In this document: positions 1 through 8,896 of the stretch, piece by piece
Numbering within the stretch: the first letter of the stretch is position 1
How the letters are laid out: each line of letters opens with the position of its first letter
Source of the DNA: Tetramitus jugosus
Lineage: Eukaryota; Heterolobosea; Eutetramitea; Acrasida; Vahlkampfiidae
Reading direction: 5' to 3'
NCBI GenBank assembly: GCA_937625935.1
Contig: OW569371.1
Span: 248,001-312,000, forward strand
DNA length: 64,000 bases
Notes under the pieces: generated by a model
The model's input: the letters and a program-made list of their open reading frames with translations, nothing else
The model's database searches: none
Told to the model about the DNA's origin: nothing
Position numbers and translations under genes: made by a program

Positions 1-2
1 CA

Positions 3-2489
3 TCACTCTCATCACTATCAACAACAACAATAACAAACAAAAAGAGAAACAGAACAGAAAATGATCAAACTTTGCAACATGAAGAAGACAATGAAGAAGA
101 AACGACAACACCAAAAAAGAAATTTGCAAGATTGAGATTGCAGAGAGAAAACAACAACCACAACAACAACAAACATGAAGCTGATGTTGATGCTCCGAAT
201 GAAAAAATGTCAGTCAAACAAAGTACGCCAAAAAAGCGAACGTTAAGACGACCAAGACCAACGACACGATCATCAACATCCAAAACTTTATCATCACCAA
301 CAAATGTTTCGCCCAAACAAAGTATCACAATTTCGCCAAAAATATCAAATTCTCCTCTGCTGGAGCATGCAAAATCAAAGAGTATTGATTATTCGTCGGA
401 GGATAGTGACAATGTAACACAAACAAAGAAGAGCAGTGCATTGAATAGTAATAATGATGATGATCATCATCATGAAACGACGAATAATGAAGATGGAGTG
501 ACTGGATTTGGAGACGGTGATGATGGTGATGATGGCAAAAAGGATACCAATGCGATAACGAATGATGAAAACAAGGTTATTGTCATTCATAACGGTAATG
601 GTCCAACATCAGATCATATGATTGACAATAATGATAATGGCAATGATGATGATGAAGGAAATTCAGAAGAGGAGATCATGTTTGTTGCTCCTTGTTTAAA
701 CAAGAAGAATGAATCGTCATCATCGTTATCATCTACTCCCACGAAGACATCAAACGACAATGGTTCAATTGAATTTGATGACAGTGATGACAATAACGAT
801 GACGAGAAAAGAGTGGGAACAACTTCTCAACAAACGAAACGACGAGGACGGTTGGCAACACTGAGAAAACGAAAGAGTTTGAGTCAAGTGGACAAGCGAA
901 AGAATGCGTTGGATCAGTTGAGTAAGCGCACGAAACTGCAATCATCACAAGCTCATAATAACAATGATGACAGTGATATGAGTGATAGTGATTACACACT
1001 GAGTAGTAGCGGCGAGGAAGGAGTAGATGATAATGCAGTGAATGTAGTAGAAGAAGCGAAACTTGAGGAAGAAACAGCTCCAAAGAGGAGAAGAGTCGTC
1101 CGAAACAAGCATCACAAGCGCACAGGTAATATGGAGCGCTTAAAGGTTGGATTGGATGACTTTATTGTGTCATCCGACGAAGAAATTGAATTTGAATCTC
1201 CAGACGAATTGGACAAGGTCGTAGAAGAGAAAGTCGTGGAGGTACCAAGCTTGGCCACACAATCAGCCAAGATTACATTTGTGAGCAAGGAAGGAAGGCA
1301 CGTGGAGAAGGAAGTATTCACACAACAACTGGAAAAGGAAGAAAGTGAAGATGACGAAGATAATCGTGATTCAACGGTATCCTCTCCTGAAATCTCCTCT
1401 GGGTACACATCAGTCAAGAGTGCTCCTTTCTTGTTGCGGCCAACTACTACATTGAGCGTGAAGGGTGCATTTATGACGACGTGTCAATATTTTGCTTACT
1501 CTGCCATTTATCCTGAATGGGAGCGCGATGTCCTAAAGGATGACGAGAAGCGAGATCATTACCAACCATGCTTGATCAAAATATTGGATACTGTTAGCTC
1601 CATCAAGGAGAGCTTAGCAGCGAGCTCTGTTTGGACATCCGAATTGTGTGAAGAGATAAAACAACGCACTTTCTTCCATCATCAGGACTTTTTCGCAAGT
1701 TCGGACGAATGTTGTGACGTGTGTCGACGATCGAATCACGAACCTACTTTTGCTGTCTCCTTGTCTGGCGACATAATAGATCAAGGTTTTTATTCGAGGT
1801 ATACGGCATGTAATCCTAACAAGTATATCATTCAAAAGGCCCCAAAGCCCTACAAATTTGTTTCTGCTCGGATATGCTTTGCACGTGTGTCTGTTTATCA
1901 TATCATGCACCACTACAAGTATTTTCTGGTGCGGAAGCTTAAGTCATTGATTTCATCCATCAAGAAAACCGACGAAGCAGACGTGATGATACAAATCGAA
2001 AACTCAAACACATTCTCACTCTTGTATCATGGATTCAACACAATGTTGTCATATGCTGAGGCCATGTCAAGTCCAAGGTGGACAAGAAATAGCTCCGATA
2101 CGACCTATTCGACTCGCTTATGGAGTGTCTTGCCAATCAATCGTATACAAGCATCGAAAACAGCTACTAGCAATGTAGAGACAAGTCAATCTGATCAACC
2201 ACTCACTGGTGAGCAACCATCAACCAGCGACCAGGAAGATGCAAATCGAGAGATACCTCCTTCTCCCGTGGAAATGCCAGCATCGCCAGTCCTTTTCTCG
2301 ACCCAAGATCCAACACCCTCTCAAGTGACTGTCTCATTCCCATTAATAGAGACCAAACAAGAAGAAACAGAATCGGAAGGAAAGGAAAAAGAAAACCATG
2401 TTGACAAAGCAGAGGACAATGAGGAAGAAGAGGATGATATGTGCATCCTTCTTAGTGATGACGAGGACGAAGCCATGGAACAAAATTAA
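3..2489 (+). CDS. DUF4211 (CCDC82-like) nuclear protein, 5' end truncated
   Basis: The reading frame is open to the left edge with no in-frame ATG before about 207, so the true start is probably outside the window. The first half is Asn/Asp/Ser-rich with basic KKR/RRR clusters. At about 1155-1200 it has the DDFIVSSDEE motif typical of CCDC82 and DUF4211 proteins. The DUF4211-like region follows at about 1440-2000, with a CDVC pair near 1710 and a following F-x-LSG segment, which resembles the family's zinc-like centre. The C-terminus is acidic and holds a hydrophobic run, CILLSDDEDE, that matches a SUMO-interacting motif (inference). A nuclear, chromatin-linked role is likely but unproven; the family's function is poorly known. 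Confidence is good for the domain and low for function. Confidence 0.72.
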   Translation, partial: SLSSLSTTTITNKKRNRTENDQTLQHEEDNEEETTTPKKKFARLRLQRENNNHNNNKHEADVDAPNEKMSVKQSTPKKRTLRRPRPTTRSSTSKTLSSPTNVSPKQSITISPKISNSPLLEHAKSKSIDYSSEDSDNVTQTKKSSALNSNNDDDHHHETTNNEDGVTGFGDGDDGDDGKKDTNAITNDENKVIVIHNGNGPTSDHMIDNNDNGNDDDEGNSEEEIMFVAPCLNKKNESSSSLSSTPTKTSNDNGSIEFDDSDDNNDDEKRVGTTSQQTKRRGRLATLRKRKSLSQVDKRKNALDQLSKRTKLQSSQAHNNNDDSDMSDSDYTLSSSGEEGVDDNAVNVVEEAKLEEETAPKRRRVVRNKHHKRTGNMERLKVGLDDFIVSSDEEIEFESPDELDKVVEEKVVEVPSLATQSAKITFVSKEGRHVEKEVFTQQLEKEESEDDEDNRDSTVSSPEISSGYTSVKSAPFLLRPTTTLSVKGAFMTTCQYFAYSAIYPEWERDVLKDDEKRDHYQPCLIKILDTVSSIKESLAASSVWTSELCEEIKQRTFFHHQDFFASSDECCDVCRRSNHEPTFAVSLSGDIIDQGFYSRYTACNPNKYIIQKAPKPYKFVSARICFARVSVYHIMHHYKYFLVRKLKSLISSIKKTDEADVMIQIENSNTFSLLYHGFNTMLSYAEAMSSPRWTRNSSDTTYSTRLWSVLPINRIQASKTATSNVETSQSDQPLTGEQPSTSDQEDANREIPPSPVEMPASPVLFSTQDPTPSQVTVSFPLIETKQEETESEGKEKENHVDKAEDNEEEEDDMCILLSDDEDEAMEQN

Positions 2490-2765
2490 ATCGTGTAATA
2501 ACATCATGTCCTCATTATGGTTAATGTCAAGTTACACAACTCATGATATCCGTAATACTCAGGTATGGATATCATGATATTCACTCCATTCTGCCGAGAC
2601 AATACCTTTTTGGAGAAATTTGAGGCCCGAATCAAGTGTGCGGTAATATTAGCCTGCAAATGGGAAAATCCTTCCGTCCGTCATCTTCTTGAAATTTCTC
2701 ACTGCGTCAAACGTCGGATCTCATACGGAGCAAAGAGGGGAATTTTTACAAAAGCAGAAAGAAAC
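2490..2765. other. Intergenic stretch and possible alternative 5' extension
   Basis: This stretch lies between the DUF4211 gene and the methyltransferase. The downstream frame is open back to an ATG at 2565, but the 67 extra residues show no family resemblance. I treat it as leader/promoter DNA; the longer start cannot be excluded. Confidence 0.4.
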
Positions 2766-4145
2766 ATGAGAAGAAAAAAACAAAAGCAAAACCACTGTCA
2801 TCATCATGGATCACCACATCAAGCTCATCATCACCTCTCAAACACAGCCACTTCACAAGCATACATTCCCAACTCTTCCTATCTCACTCTGAGCAACGAT
2901 CAGAGAGAAGAGTCACAAAAATTGGAAGATGAAGTGTTGGAAGCGATCAACTATTTCTCTGTGCTCAGTTCTTTTGCAGCCTATGAGATTCACTCGTTTC
3001 ATCATTTGATGATTCGCCAAAATTACTTTGGTCAGTTGAGTGAAGAGCGCAAGCAAATGGTCCACGGTTTGATTTCTGCGCGATACAATCTACAGCGGAA
3101 AGCATTTGCCGCCAATTATAATCTCATTCTAAAATTGTTGCCGCGAGATCACGTTGGCGCAATGGAAGTTGGAAGGCCAAGAGGCACTTCGACGACGACT
3201 GCCACGACAACTTCTGTCGATGGAAGCTCAAGCTCTCAAGATGCTGGAGGTGTCAATGAACAAATTGAAGGATTGTATCCAAGACGCATATCCATTAAGG
3301 TTCCACCTCACTTACAAAAGGGAGTAAAAGTAAGTGATGAAGATGTAGATAAGGTTCACTCCACTCTGAAAGCAATCATGAGAGATTGGAGCACTGAGGG
3401 CTCCACTGAGAGAAATGACATTTATCAGCCAATTCTCAACGCTCTCGTCTCTCATTTTGGTGAGAGCGCACCAACACCTGAATCTCGTTCCCAGATACGA
3501 GTGGTCACTCCTGGTTGTGGTCTCGCTAGGTTGACCTGGGAAATTGCTCGCCTCGGTTTCAATTGTCAAGGCAACGAATACTCGTTTTATATGCTATTGG
3601 CAGCCAATTTCATTCTGAATGAGGTCACACAGAAAGATCAGTATGTCATTCATCCGTTTGTGCATCAAAGTATTAATCTTACTTCTGCACAGGATCAATT
3701 GTGTCCAGTTTCCATACCTGATGTGAACCCGCTATCGTTGAATGAACTGTTACCAACAGGAAAAACAGCAAACTTGTCCATGGTAGCAGGCGATTTCATC
3801 GAGGTGTACTCGGATGACAACTATGCATCAACGTTCGATTGTGTCGTCACTTGCTTCTTTATTGACACCGCAAAGAACATATTTGACTACATTGATGTTA
3901 TCCATCGGATATTGAAGAAGGGAGGATTATGGATCAACCTGGGGCCATTACTCTACCACTATGCAGAGATGCCAAACACGTTCAGCATCGAATTGACATA
4001 TGAAGAATTACGGCAAGTTATCGTTAGCAACCAACGGTTTGAAATCAAAGAGGAGAATTGTGTGGATAGCACCTACTGTAACAATCCGAGATCGATGCTA
4101 CAGGCCACATACAGGACCATTTTCTTCCAAGCTATAAAGTTGTGA
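2766..4145 (+). CDS. Carnosine N-methyltransferase-like protein (N2227 family)
   Basis: The protein belongs to the N2227/UPF0586 family, SAM-dependent methyltransferases that in animals convert carnosine to anserine (CARNMT1). The SAM-binding region is seen at about 3500-3620 (TPGCGLARLTWEIARLG, then CQGNEYSFYMLLAANF). The family segment for substrate-pocket residues follows at about 3835-3990 (FDCVVTCFFIDTA, GGLWINLGPLLYH). I chose the ATG at 2766 because it gives 459 residues, near the usual 400 or so, preceded by an A-rich leader; an in-frame ATG at 2565 would add 67 unmatched residues. The N-terminal part after the start is His/Gln-rich low complexity. The natural substrate in an amoeba need not be carnosine. 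Confidence 0.85.
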   Translation: MRRKKQKQNHCHHHGSPHQAHHHLSNTATSQAYIPNSSYLTLSNDQREESQKLEDEVLEAINYFSVLSSFAAYEIHSFHHLMIRQNYFGQLSEERKQMVHGLISARYNLQRKAFAANYNLILKLLPRDHVGAMEVGRPRGTSTTTATTTSVDGSSSSQDAGGVNEQIEGLYPRRISIKVPPHLQKGVKVSDEDVDKVHSTLKAIMRDWSTEGSTERNDIYQPILNALVSHFGESAPTPESRSQIRVVTPGCGLARLTWEIARLGFNCQGNEYSFYMLLAANFILNEVTQKDQYVIHPFVHQSINLTSAQDQLCPVSIPDVNPLSLNELLPTGKTANLSMVAGDFIEVYSDDNYASTFDCVVTCFFIDTAKNIFDYIDVIHRILKKGGLWINLGPLLYHYAEMPNTFSIELTYEELRQVIVSNQRFEIKEENCVDSTYCNNPRSMLQATYRTIFFQAIKL

Positions 4146-4453
4146 AATTCATGAATTCTTCTGATTTCGGACAACAGCCCGCCTCGAATAGGAGCATTCC
4201 CCGTCGACAGGAAGTGGACATTTCGATTACTCAGAATATTTTGCTTCTTTTGCTGCGTGTCGTCAACATCAATCCGTCACCCATGACTCTATTTCGGCGT
4301 ACGAGAGCAAACAACACCAACAACAAACACTCAATTTTGCTTCTTGTTTCTTCTTCAGAGCTCAATTCAAAGAGTAGAAAGCAATAAAAACAGGCATCAA
4401 CACAAACCAGAAACAACAATAACAAAACACTCTCGTATGAAGAATAAGCAAGA
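4146..4453. other. Intergenic region, no gene seen
   Basis: About 300 bases between two tandem genes. The right half is A- and CAA-rich and looks like the leader of the next gene. Short ORFs here show no coding character. Confidence 0.5.
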
Positions 4454-5716
4454 ATGAAAACAACAGAGCGGAGTATTCTATCAAAAACAGAGTCATCTCA
4501 CTTTCTACCGCCAGATGTTCTCGTTATCCTATTTTCATTCTTGAGAGCACATGAAGTGGTCAACAATTGTGCGAGAACGTGTCGTGATTGGCGCCTCTTG
4601 GTTCATGGTTGCGCCACACGCAATCACACTGACAATGGCAATAACAATCATAATAGTGATGATAACAATTTTGATTGTGAGTCATTTGAGCGGTGCACTC
4701 TACTGTGGCGAACGCTTCATCAGCAACGATGGCGCGCGACAAAAAATTTAACACGACACATGTTGAACAACCATGAGGATTACAATAATAATAATAATAA
4801 TGATAATAACCATGGCAATATGGACAACGATCAAGAGAAAAAGGAAGATAATGAAACAACTGTAACAACAACAACAATACCAACGACCAGTACGAAATCA
4901 TGGAGAAGGCAATTTGAGCATCAATTGAAACAATTGACCTTTCCATGTGCCATCTGTCAAGAAGCATGTTCATTCGAACATCGCTTGTTCATTGATCGTC
5001 CCAAATTTATTCGACCATGCAAGTGTCTCATTGGATACGCTCATGTTCAGTGCTGGAACCACACTCGTCGCTACAAGAATGAACAATTTCTCATGTTGAA
5101 ATCCAGTTCTCAGAGTCTGCCGTTTCAACGATGTGCAAACTGTAGTTCACTGTACAAAATGAGAGAAGACCCACAGTACGATGGCAAATATTTTAGTGCC
5201 AAGGAGAATATTGCACGGAAGCGAATGAATTTGTTTACAGTGATTTTCTCGGTGGTGGCTCTGTTGATTTATTTGTTGTTGGATCGGTTCACGGATAATG
5301 GTGCATTGTCAAATATTGGCTTCTATTTTTCAATGTTTTGTGTTTCTGTTGTCTGGGCGTTTGTCATGGTGATAATTATAGAGGTCAACACACGGTTCTA
5401 CAATGATGAAATGGTCAAGCGATTTTACTTAGTTGATTTTGTGACTGCTCCGGATTGTTTGAGTGAGGAGAGTGGATTGGAAACGGGTACGAGTAGTGGT
5501 AGAAGTATCAATGGAAGTAAATATGGTGGTGGTTTCATTGAGCGCTTCATGGCCCGTTCTGGTTTGTGGGCTGTAATTAAGGCAGCCATCGAAAGCTTTT
5601 ATTTGACAAGAGTAGGTCAAAATCGCAGCTCGAGCGATCTTTTGGCAAAGCAACGAAAACTGGAAACAAGACAACGACCTGGTGCAAAACAAACGTTGGA
5701 TTCCTGCACGCAATAA
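4454..5716 (+). CDS. F-box and RING-CH (MARCH-type) membrane protein
   Basis: A 420-residue protein with an unusual order of domains. Residues about 17-55 form an F-box (LPPDVLVILFSFL, then CRDW), the Skp1-binding module of SCF ligases. An Asn/Thr-rich linker follows. Residues 165-230 form a C4HC3 RING-CH finger: C165, C168, C189, C191, H197, C200, C227, C230, the ligand order of MARCH E3 ligases. Two hydrophobic segments at about 259-278 and 287-310 are probable transmembrane helices, as in MARCH proteins. It probably acts as a membrane-bound ubiquitin ligase. F-box plus RING-CH in one chain is not an arrangement I know. No intron seen; the start has an A-rich leader. Confidence 0.85.
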   Translation: MKTTERSILSKTESSHFLPPDVLVILFSFLRAHEVVNNCARTCRDWRLLVHGCATRNHTDNGNNNHNSDDNNFDCESFERCTLLWRTLHQQRWRATKNLTRHMLNNHEDYNNNNNNDNNHGNMDNDQEKKEDNETTVTTTTIPTTSTKSWRRQFEHQLKQLTFPCAICQEACSFEHRLFIDRPKFIRPCKCLIGYAHVQCWNHTRRYKNEQFLMLKSSSQSLPFQRCANCSSLYKMREDPQYDGKYFSAKENIARKRMNLFTVIFSVVALLIYLLLDRFTDNGALSNIGFYFSMFCVSVVWAFVMVIIIEVNTRFYNDEMVKRFYLVDFVTAPDCLSEESGLETGTSSGRSINGSKYGGGFIERFMARSGLWAVIKAAIESFYLTRVGQNRSSSDLLAKQRKLETRQRPGAKQTLDSCTQ

Positions 5717-5867
5717 AACAACTCGCTCAGTTTTTCGTAAGTCGGGGATGACGGATGACAAGTTATTCCGCCATACCATCACCCCAAAGAAACGAACTAT
5801 CCAGAACGAAGAAGAAAAAAAGCGAAGAAGCAGAAACAACCCACAAACCATCCAATAGAAGAAAGAA

Positions 5868-7271
5868 ATGCTCAAAAAGGTCTCACGTAAATTGTTTGGT
5901 TCCATCATCAACAGAAAAGATCAATCCAATGACCTGGCTTCCTTCCAAAAAAACACCAATGCCCACCACCATTCTGACGTCTCGTCTTCCGATTCGGCCC
6001 TAACCGCAGACACGACTACTACCACAACAACATTGGCCATCAAAAGTTTAGAATCGGTGGCGGCAGTCGGTATAGAGACCTATTCCATTGAAGAATTGTG
6101 TGAGAGATATATCAAGAGAAGTCAAGAAGAAGACATTCCAATGAATTACGAGCAAATTACGGTGTCTGGTCTCGTTCAATTCTGTTATGATATTCAGTGT
6201 GTTCCGAAGAATGATGTCAGTGTGTTGGTCGTCTTTTATCATTTATTGCTGTTGGTGAATGACGACCATACGAAACAAAATTGTGAAAATGACAATGAAC
6301 TTGCGACGAAAAAGAAGCAGAAGAATTGTTTGGAGCATCCGTACATGGTGTCGAAACAACAATTTTTGGAAGGATGGCAACGATTCGATTGTAAAAATTT
6401 GAAGGACATTAAAAATAGAGTTCGAATTTGGCGCGAAGAATGGGAAAAGAGCGCGAGTCGGAGTATTGAAATTGGCGGGAAGAATCTTGACGTGCCTGGT
6501 GACGGAAGTGGTGGTAGCAGTAGCAATGACGACCGTCAACAACATCGACCCGAAAGCTTGTTCCATGATGTGTACAAGTTTGCATTTGATTTCAATGTAG
6601 GTGTGAGCTTGGACAGTGAAGATGAAAATGATGGATTTGAGACGATTGAGGATGCGATTGCTGGATGGGACTTGTTCTTTAGGAATCGGTGGCCACTGTA
6701 CCAGCAATGGGTTCAGTTTGCAAAGCAAAGATATGGTAGTCAAGCCGTGAATAACACTTCTTCATTGTCGCCAATGTCACCACCAGAGCCTACGAGCACA
6801 GCACTATTAGCAGAACAAATGGAAGAAGAACAAGGAGGAGAAAGAGAAGGAAAAGAAGAAGAACAAGAAACAGAGAATAATGAAGAAGAGCAAGAGGTCA
6901 TACAAGAAGTTTCTTTGAAGGAAGAAACAATGATGGCCGATGATCATATTACCATAACGAGAGATATTTGGCAATCTTTTTATTCATTTGTGATCGAGTA
7001 TTGGACAACTGAACAGTTGTTGGACTTTAAAGAAGATGATAGAGAATGGCCTGTTATGATTCTTGAGTTTGTTCAGAGTGTTGTGTCAGCGCTTGCTGCA
7101 CCTCAACAAGAACCAGAGCAGGAAACCACCAAGGAGCACGAGGGTGAAGAGAACTGTGAGTCTTCACTAACACAGGAGGCAGAAACCCTACCGAAGGAAG
7201 ACACCCACGAACAAAGTCATGAACAAGAAAAAGAAGTTCACCAGGTACAGCAAGAAGCAAATGTTTTGTAA
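5868..7271 (+). CDS. DCN1-like (DCUN1 domain) cullin neddylation protein
   Basis: DCN1-like proteins bind cullins and the NEDD8 E2 and promote cullin neddylation, activating SCF-type ligases. The DCUN1/PONY domain covers roughly residues 75-410: a helical segment (VQFCYDIQC), FLEGWQRFDC, then DVYKFAFDF, a WDLFFRNRWPLYQQW segment, an ITRDIWQSFYSFV segment and a terminal WPVMILEFVQ. It is split by acidic insertions (Glu-rich near 6800-6910) and has a Gln/Glu-rich tail, so at 467 residues it is longer than the usual 200-300. No UBA domain is seen; the N-terminus is Thr/Ser-rich. The many F-box proteins in the window would be functional partners through SCF complexes (inference). Confidence 0.82.
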   Translation: MLKKVSRKLFGSIINRKDQSNDLASFQKNTNAHHHSDVSSSDSALTADTTTTTTTLAIKSLESVAAVGIETYSIEELCERYIKRSQEEDIPMNYEQITVSGLVQFCYDIQCVPKNDVSVLVVFYHLLLLVNDDHTKQNCENDNELATKKKQKNCLEHPYMVSKQQFLEGWQRFDCKNLKDIKNRVRIWREEWEKSASRSIEIGGKNLDVPGDGSGGSSSNDDRQQHRPESLFHDVYKFAFDFNVGVSLDSEDENDGFETIEDAIAGWDLFFRNRWPLYQQWVQFAKQRYGSQAVNNTSSLSPMSPPEPTSTALLAEQMEEEQGGEREGKEEEQETENNEEEQEVIQEVSLKEETMMADDHITITRDIWQSFYSFVIEYWTTEQLLDFKEDDREWPVMILEFVQSVVSALAAPQQEPEQETTKEHEGEENCESSLTQEAETLPKEDTHEQSHEQEKEVHQVQQEANVL

Positions 7272-7384
7272 ACCATGTGACAAAAAATTATCGACTCCAT
7301 CAAAAACCTCTTCCTCCGGTTGGCGACCATTGAGTACTCTTGTTCCTTGTACGGCAACGAGAGGGAGATGTATGCAGACAGTCA

Positions 7385-7540
7385 ATTCACGCATGGTTTT
7401 TAATCTCATTGATTGTCCTGTCCTGGTCATGTCGAATTGTCTTCTGAGATGACTGCGGCACTTCGATTAACTGATGGAACCATTGTCGTTGTTGACTCAG
7501 TAGAGGGATGCCATTCTCAGACTGAAACCAATCAAGTGTT
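7385..7540 (+). pseudogene. EF-2/EFL1-type GTPase G-domain relic with frameshift
   Basis: Translated here is a recognisable piece of the EF-2-family G domain: NLIDCP, then in another frame [29 protein letters not shown] and QTET, matching the G3 region (DSPGHVDFSSEV... VVVD.VEGV..QTET) of EF-2, EFL1 and Snu114. The two frames are separated by a tandem copy of TCCTG at about 7416-7425 (TCCTGTCCTG); removing five bases would restore continuity. Nothing before about 7385 or after about 7540 resembles the family, so this is an isolated fragment between two convergent genes. It is probably a decayed duplicate. Confidence 0.7.
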
Positions 7541-7697
7541 CTTGAGAGTTCACTATTCTACAGATAGAATACTTGGAGTTGACTCACGAGAATGTGAGTC
7601 TATGATTGTTCGTCGATTGTAGACACTGAGCAGAACGAAAAAGCCGAGTTTAAACTAACTACGAATAAATTAATATTTTACACCGATTGACAAATAA

Positions 7698-8795
7698 TCA
7701 CTGATTCACTACACTTTCTCCGTACATCACTTGCTGAGACAACGGTAGAGACATTTCTTGAGATGCGCTATGAGATGACTGTGGCACTTGAATATCTGAG
7801 TGTCGCTGTATGTTGCGTACCTGTTCGTTCAGTATGGACAACTGGAGCGAAAGTCTTTGATTTTCATTGTACAATTCTTCATATTGATCCACCAAGTCGT
7901 CGTTTGCAGACATGGCACTCTTACAAAACTCTTCAACTTTGGCAATATCAAAGAACCTTCCACCGAATGAACTCAACGCCGCTTCGTACATTTCACCACT
8001 AATGAACTGTTCACTGTTTAAGAAATCGTTTGAAATGTTCATTTGACGTTCATTCCGGAAGAATTGAGACATTTGTCCAGATTGAACAAACAATGACAAA
8101 TCTCTTTTCAATGTCAATGCATGATCAAAGACCGGTACTTGCTCACTGCTACTACTGCCACCATTTTTGTGGTTCTGGTGATTTACATCAGTATCTATAC
8201 ACTTTAACGCATGCTCAAACAGAGCTTGCATGTATAAATCAGTCGTGTACACAGAGTAGACACGAATTTGATTCTTGAAGACTTGAACCATTTCATCACG
8301 TTGTTCCGTCAACGTACGTCCATTGATCACCAAACCAATCAACATTCCAAACTGTTTTCTCATCTTTTCATCTTGAATATTGTTCTTGATCAGATATTTC
8401 ATCAATTGGAGGTGCATTTGACGAAATGTGTGCTTGACCATTAGTTCTTGCTCTTCTTGGACTTGTTGAGCAGTGGCAGTGTCAGACGGTGTGTAATTGA
8501 ACACAATGTACCATCCCAGGATACCATCAGTCGTTGACGACGGAAAAGCAAAAGTTTCTTGTTGTACCTGTTGTTGAGCTTCAGCTGCTTGGTCAAAGCT
8601 ATCATTGTTCATTGGAGCTTCTTCACCACCACCTCTTGGACATTCTTTGGGAGAATGATGGGAGTACTCCTTGATGTGAATGTGCTTTCCTTCACTGTGA
8701 GAAACAATGGATCCATAGAGCCAACCGAATCGCCTTCTGTGAGAATCACATTGCAATCGAGCAACAAGATCCTTGTGAACGTAAATCTTGGTCAT
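7698..8795 (-). CDS. MPN-like protein resembling Abraxas/FAM175
   Basis: A 365-residue protein. The first 240 residues resemble a catalytically inactive MPN domain: a YGSIV strand near the start, ILGWYIVFNYT (compare VVGWYKFR in Abraxas/ABRO1), a long helix with FRQMHLQLMKYL, and FGMLIGLVI. No JAMM HxHP motif is present. A C-terminal coiled coil (about residues 290-335) precedes a Ser/Gln-rich tail. This order matches Abraxas-type scaffolds of BRCC36 deubiquitinase complexes. I chose the ATG at 8795 since the longer frame runs into the upstream gene. eIF3/CSN MPN-minus subunits are alternatives. The family call is tentative. Confidence 0.45.
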   Translation of the reverse strand: MTKIYVHKDLVARLQCDSHRRRFGWLYGSIVSHSEGKHIHIKEYSHHSPKECPRGGGEEAPMNNDSFDQAAEAQQQVQQETFAFPSSTTDGILGWYIVFNYTPSDTATAQQVQEEQELMVKHTFRQMHLQLMKYLIKNNIQDEKMRKQFGMLIGLVINGRTLTEQRDEMVQVFKNQIRVYSVYTTDLYMQALFEHALKCIDTDVNHQNHKNGGSSSSEQVPVFDHALTLKRDLSLFVQSGQMSQFFRNERQMNISNDFLNSEQFISGEMYEAALSSFGGRFFDIAKVEEFCKSAMSANDDLVDQYEELYNENQRLSLQLSILNEQVRNIQRHSDIQVPQSSHSASQEMSLPLSQQVMYGESVVNQ

Positions 8796-8896
8796 TGTGT
8801 AATACTCTTTTTTTGAGAAGAAATGCGACTTGTTGATCGCAAAAAAATGAGCTCCAGAGAACCATCTGCATGTACCTTGGACGACGTCAGTTTTTT

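Noticed and set aside
2565-2765. Longer N-terminus for the carnosine methyltransferase
   Set aside because: The added residues do not match the family; kept as an alternative only.
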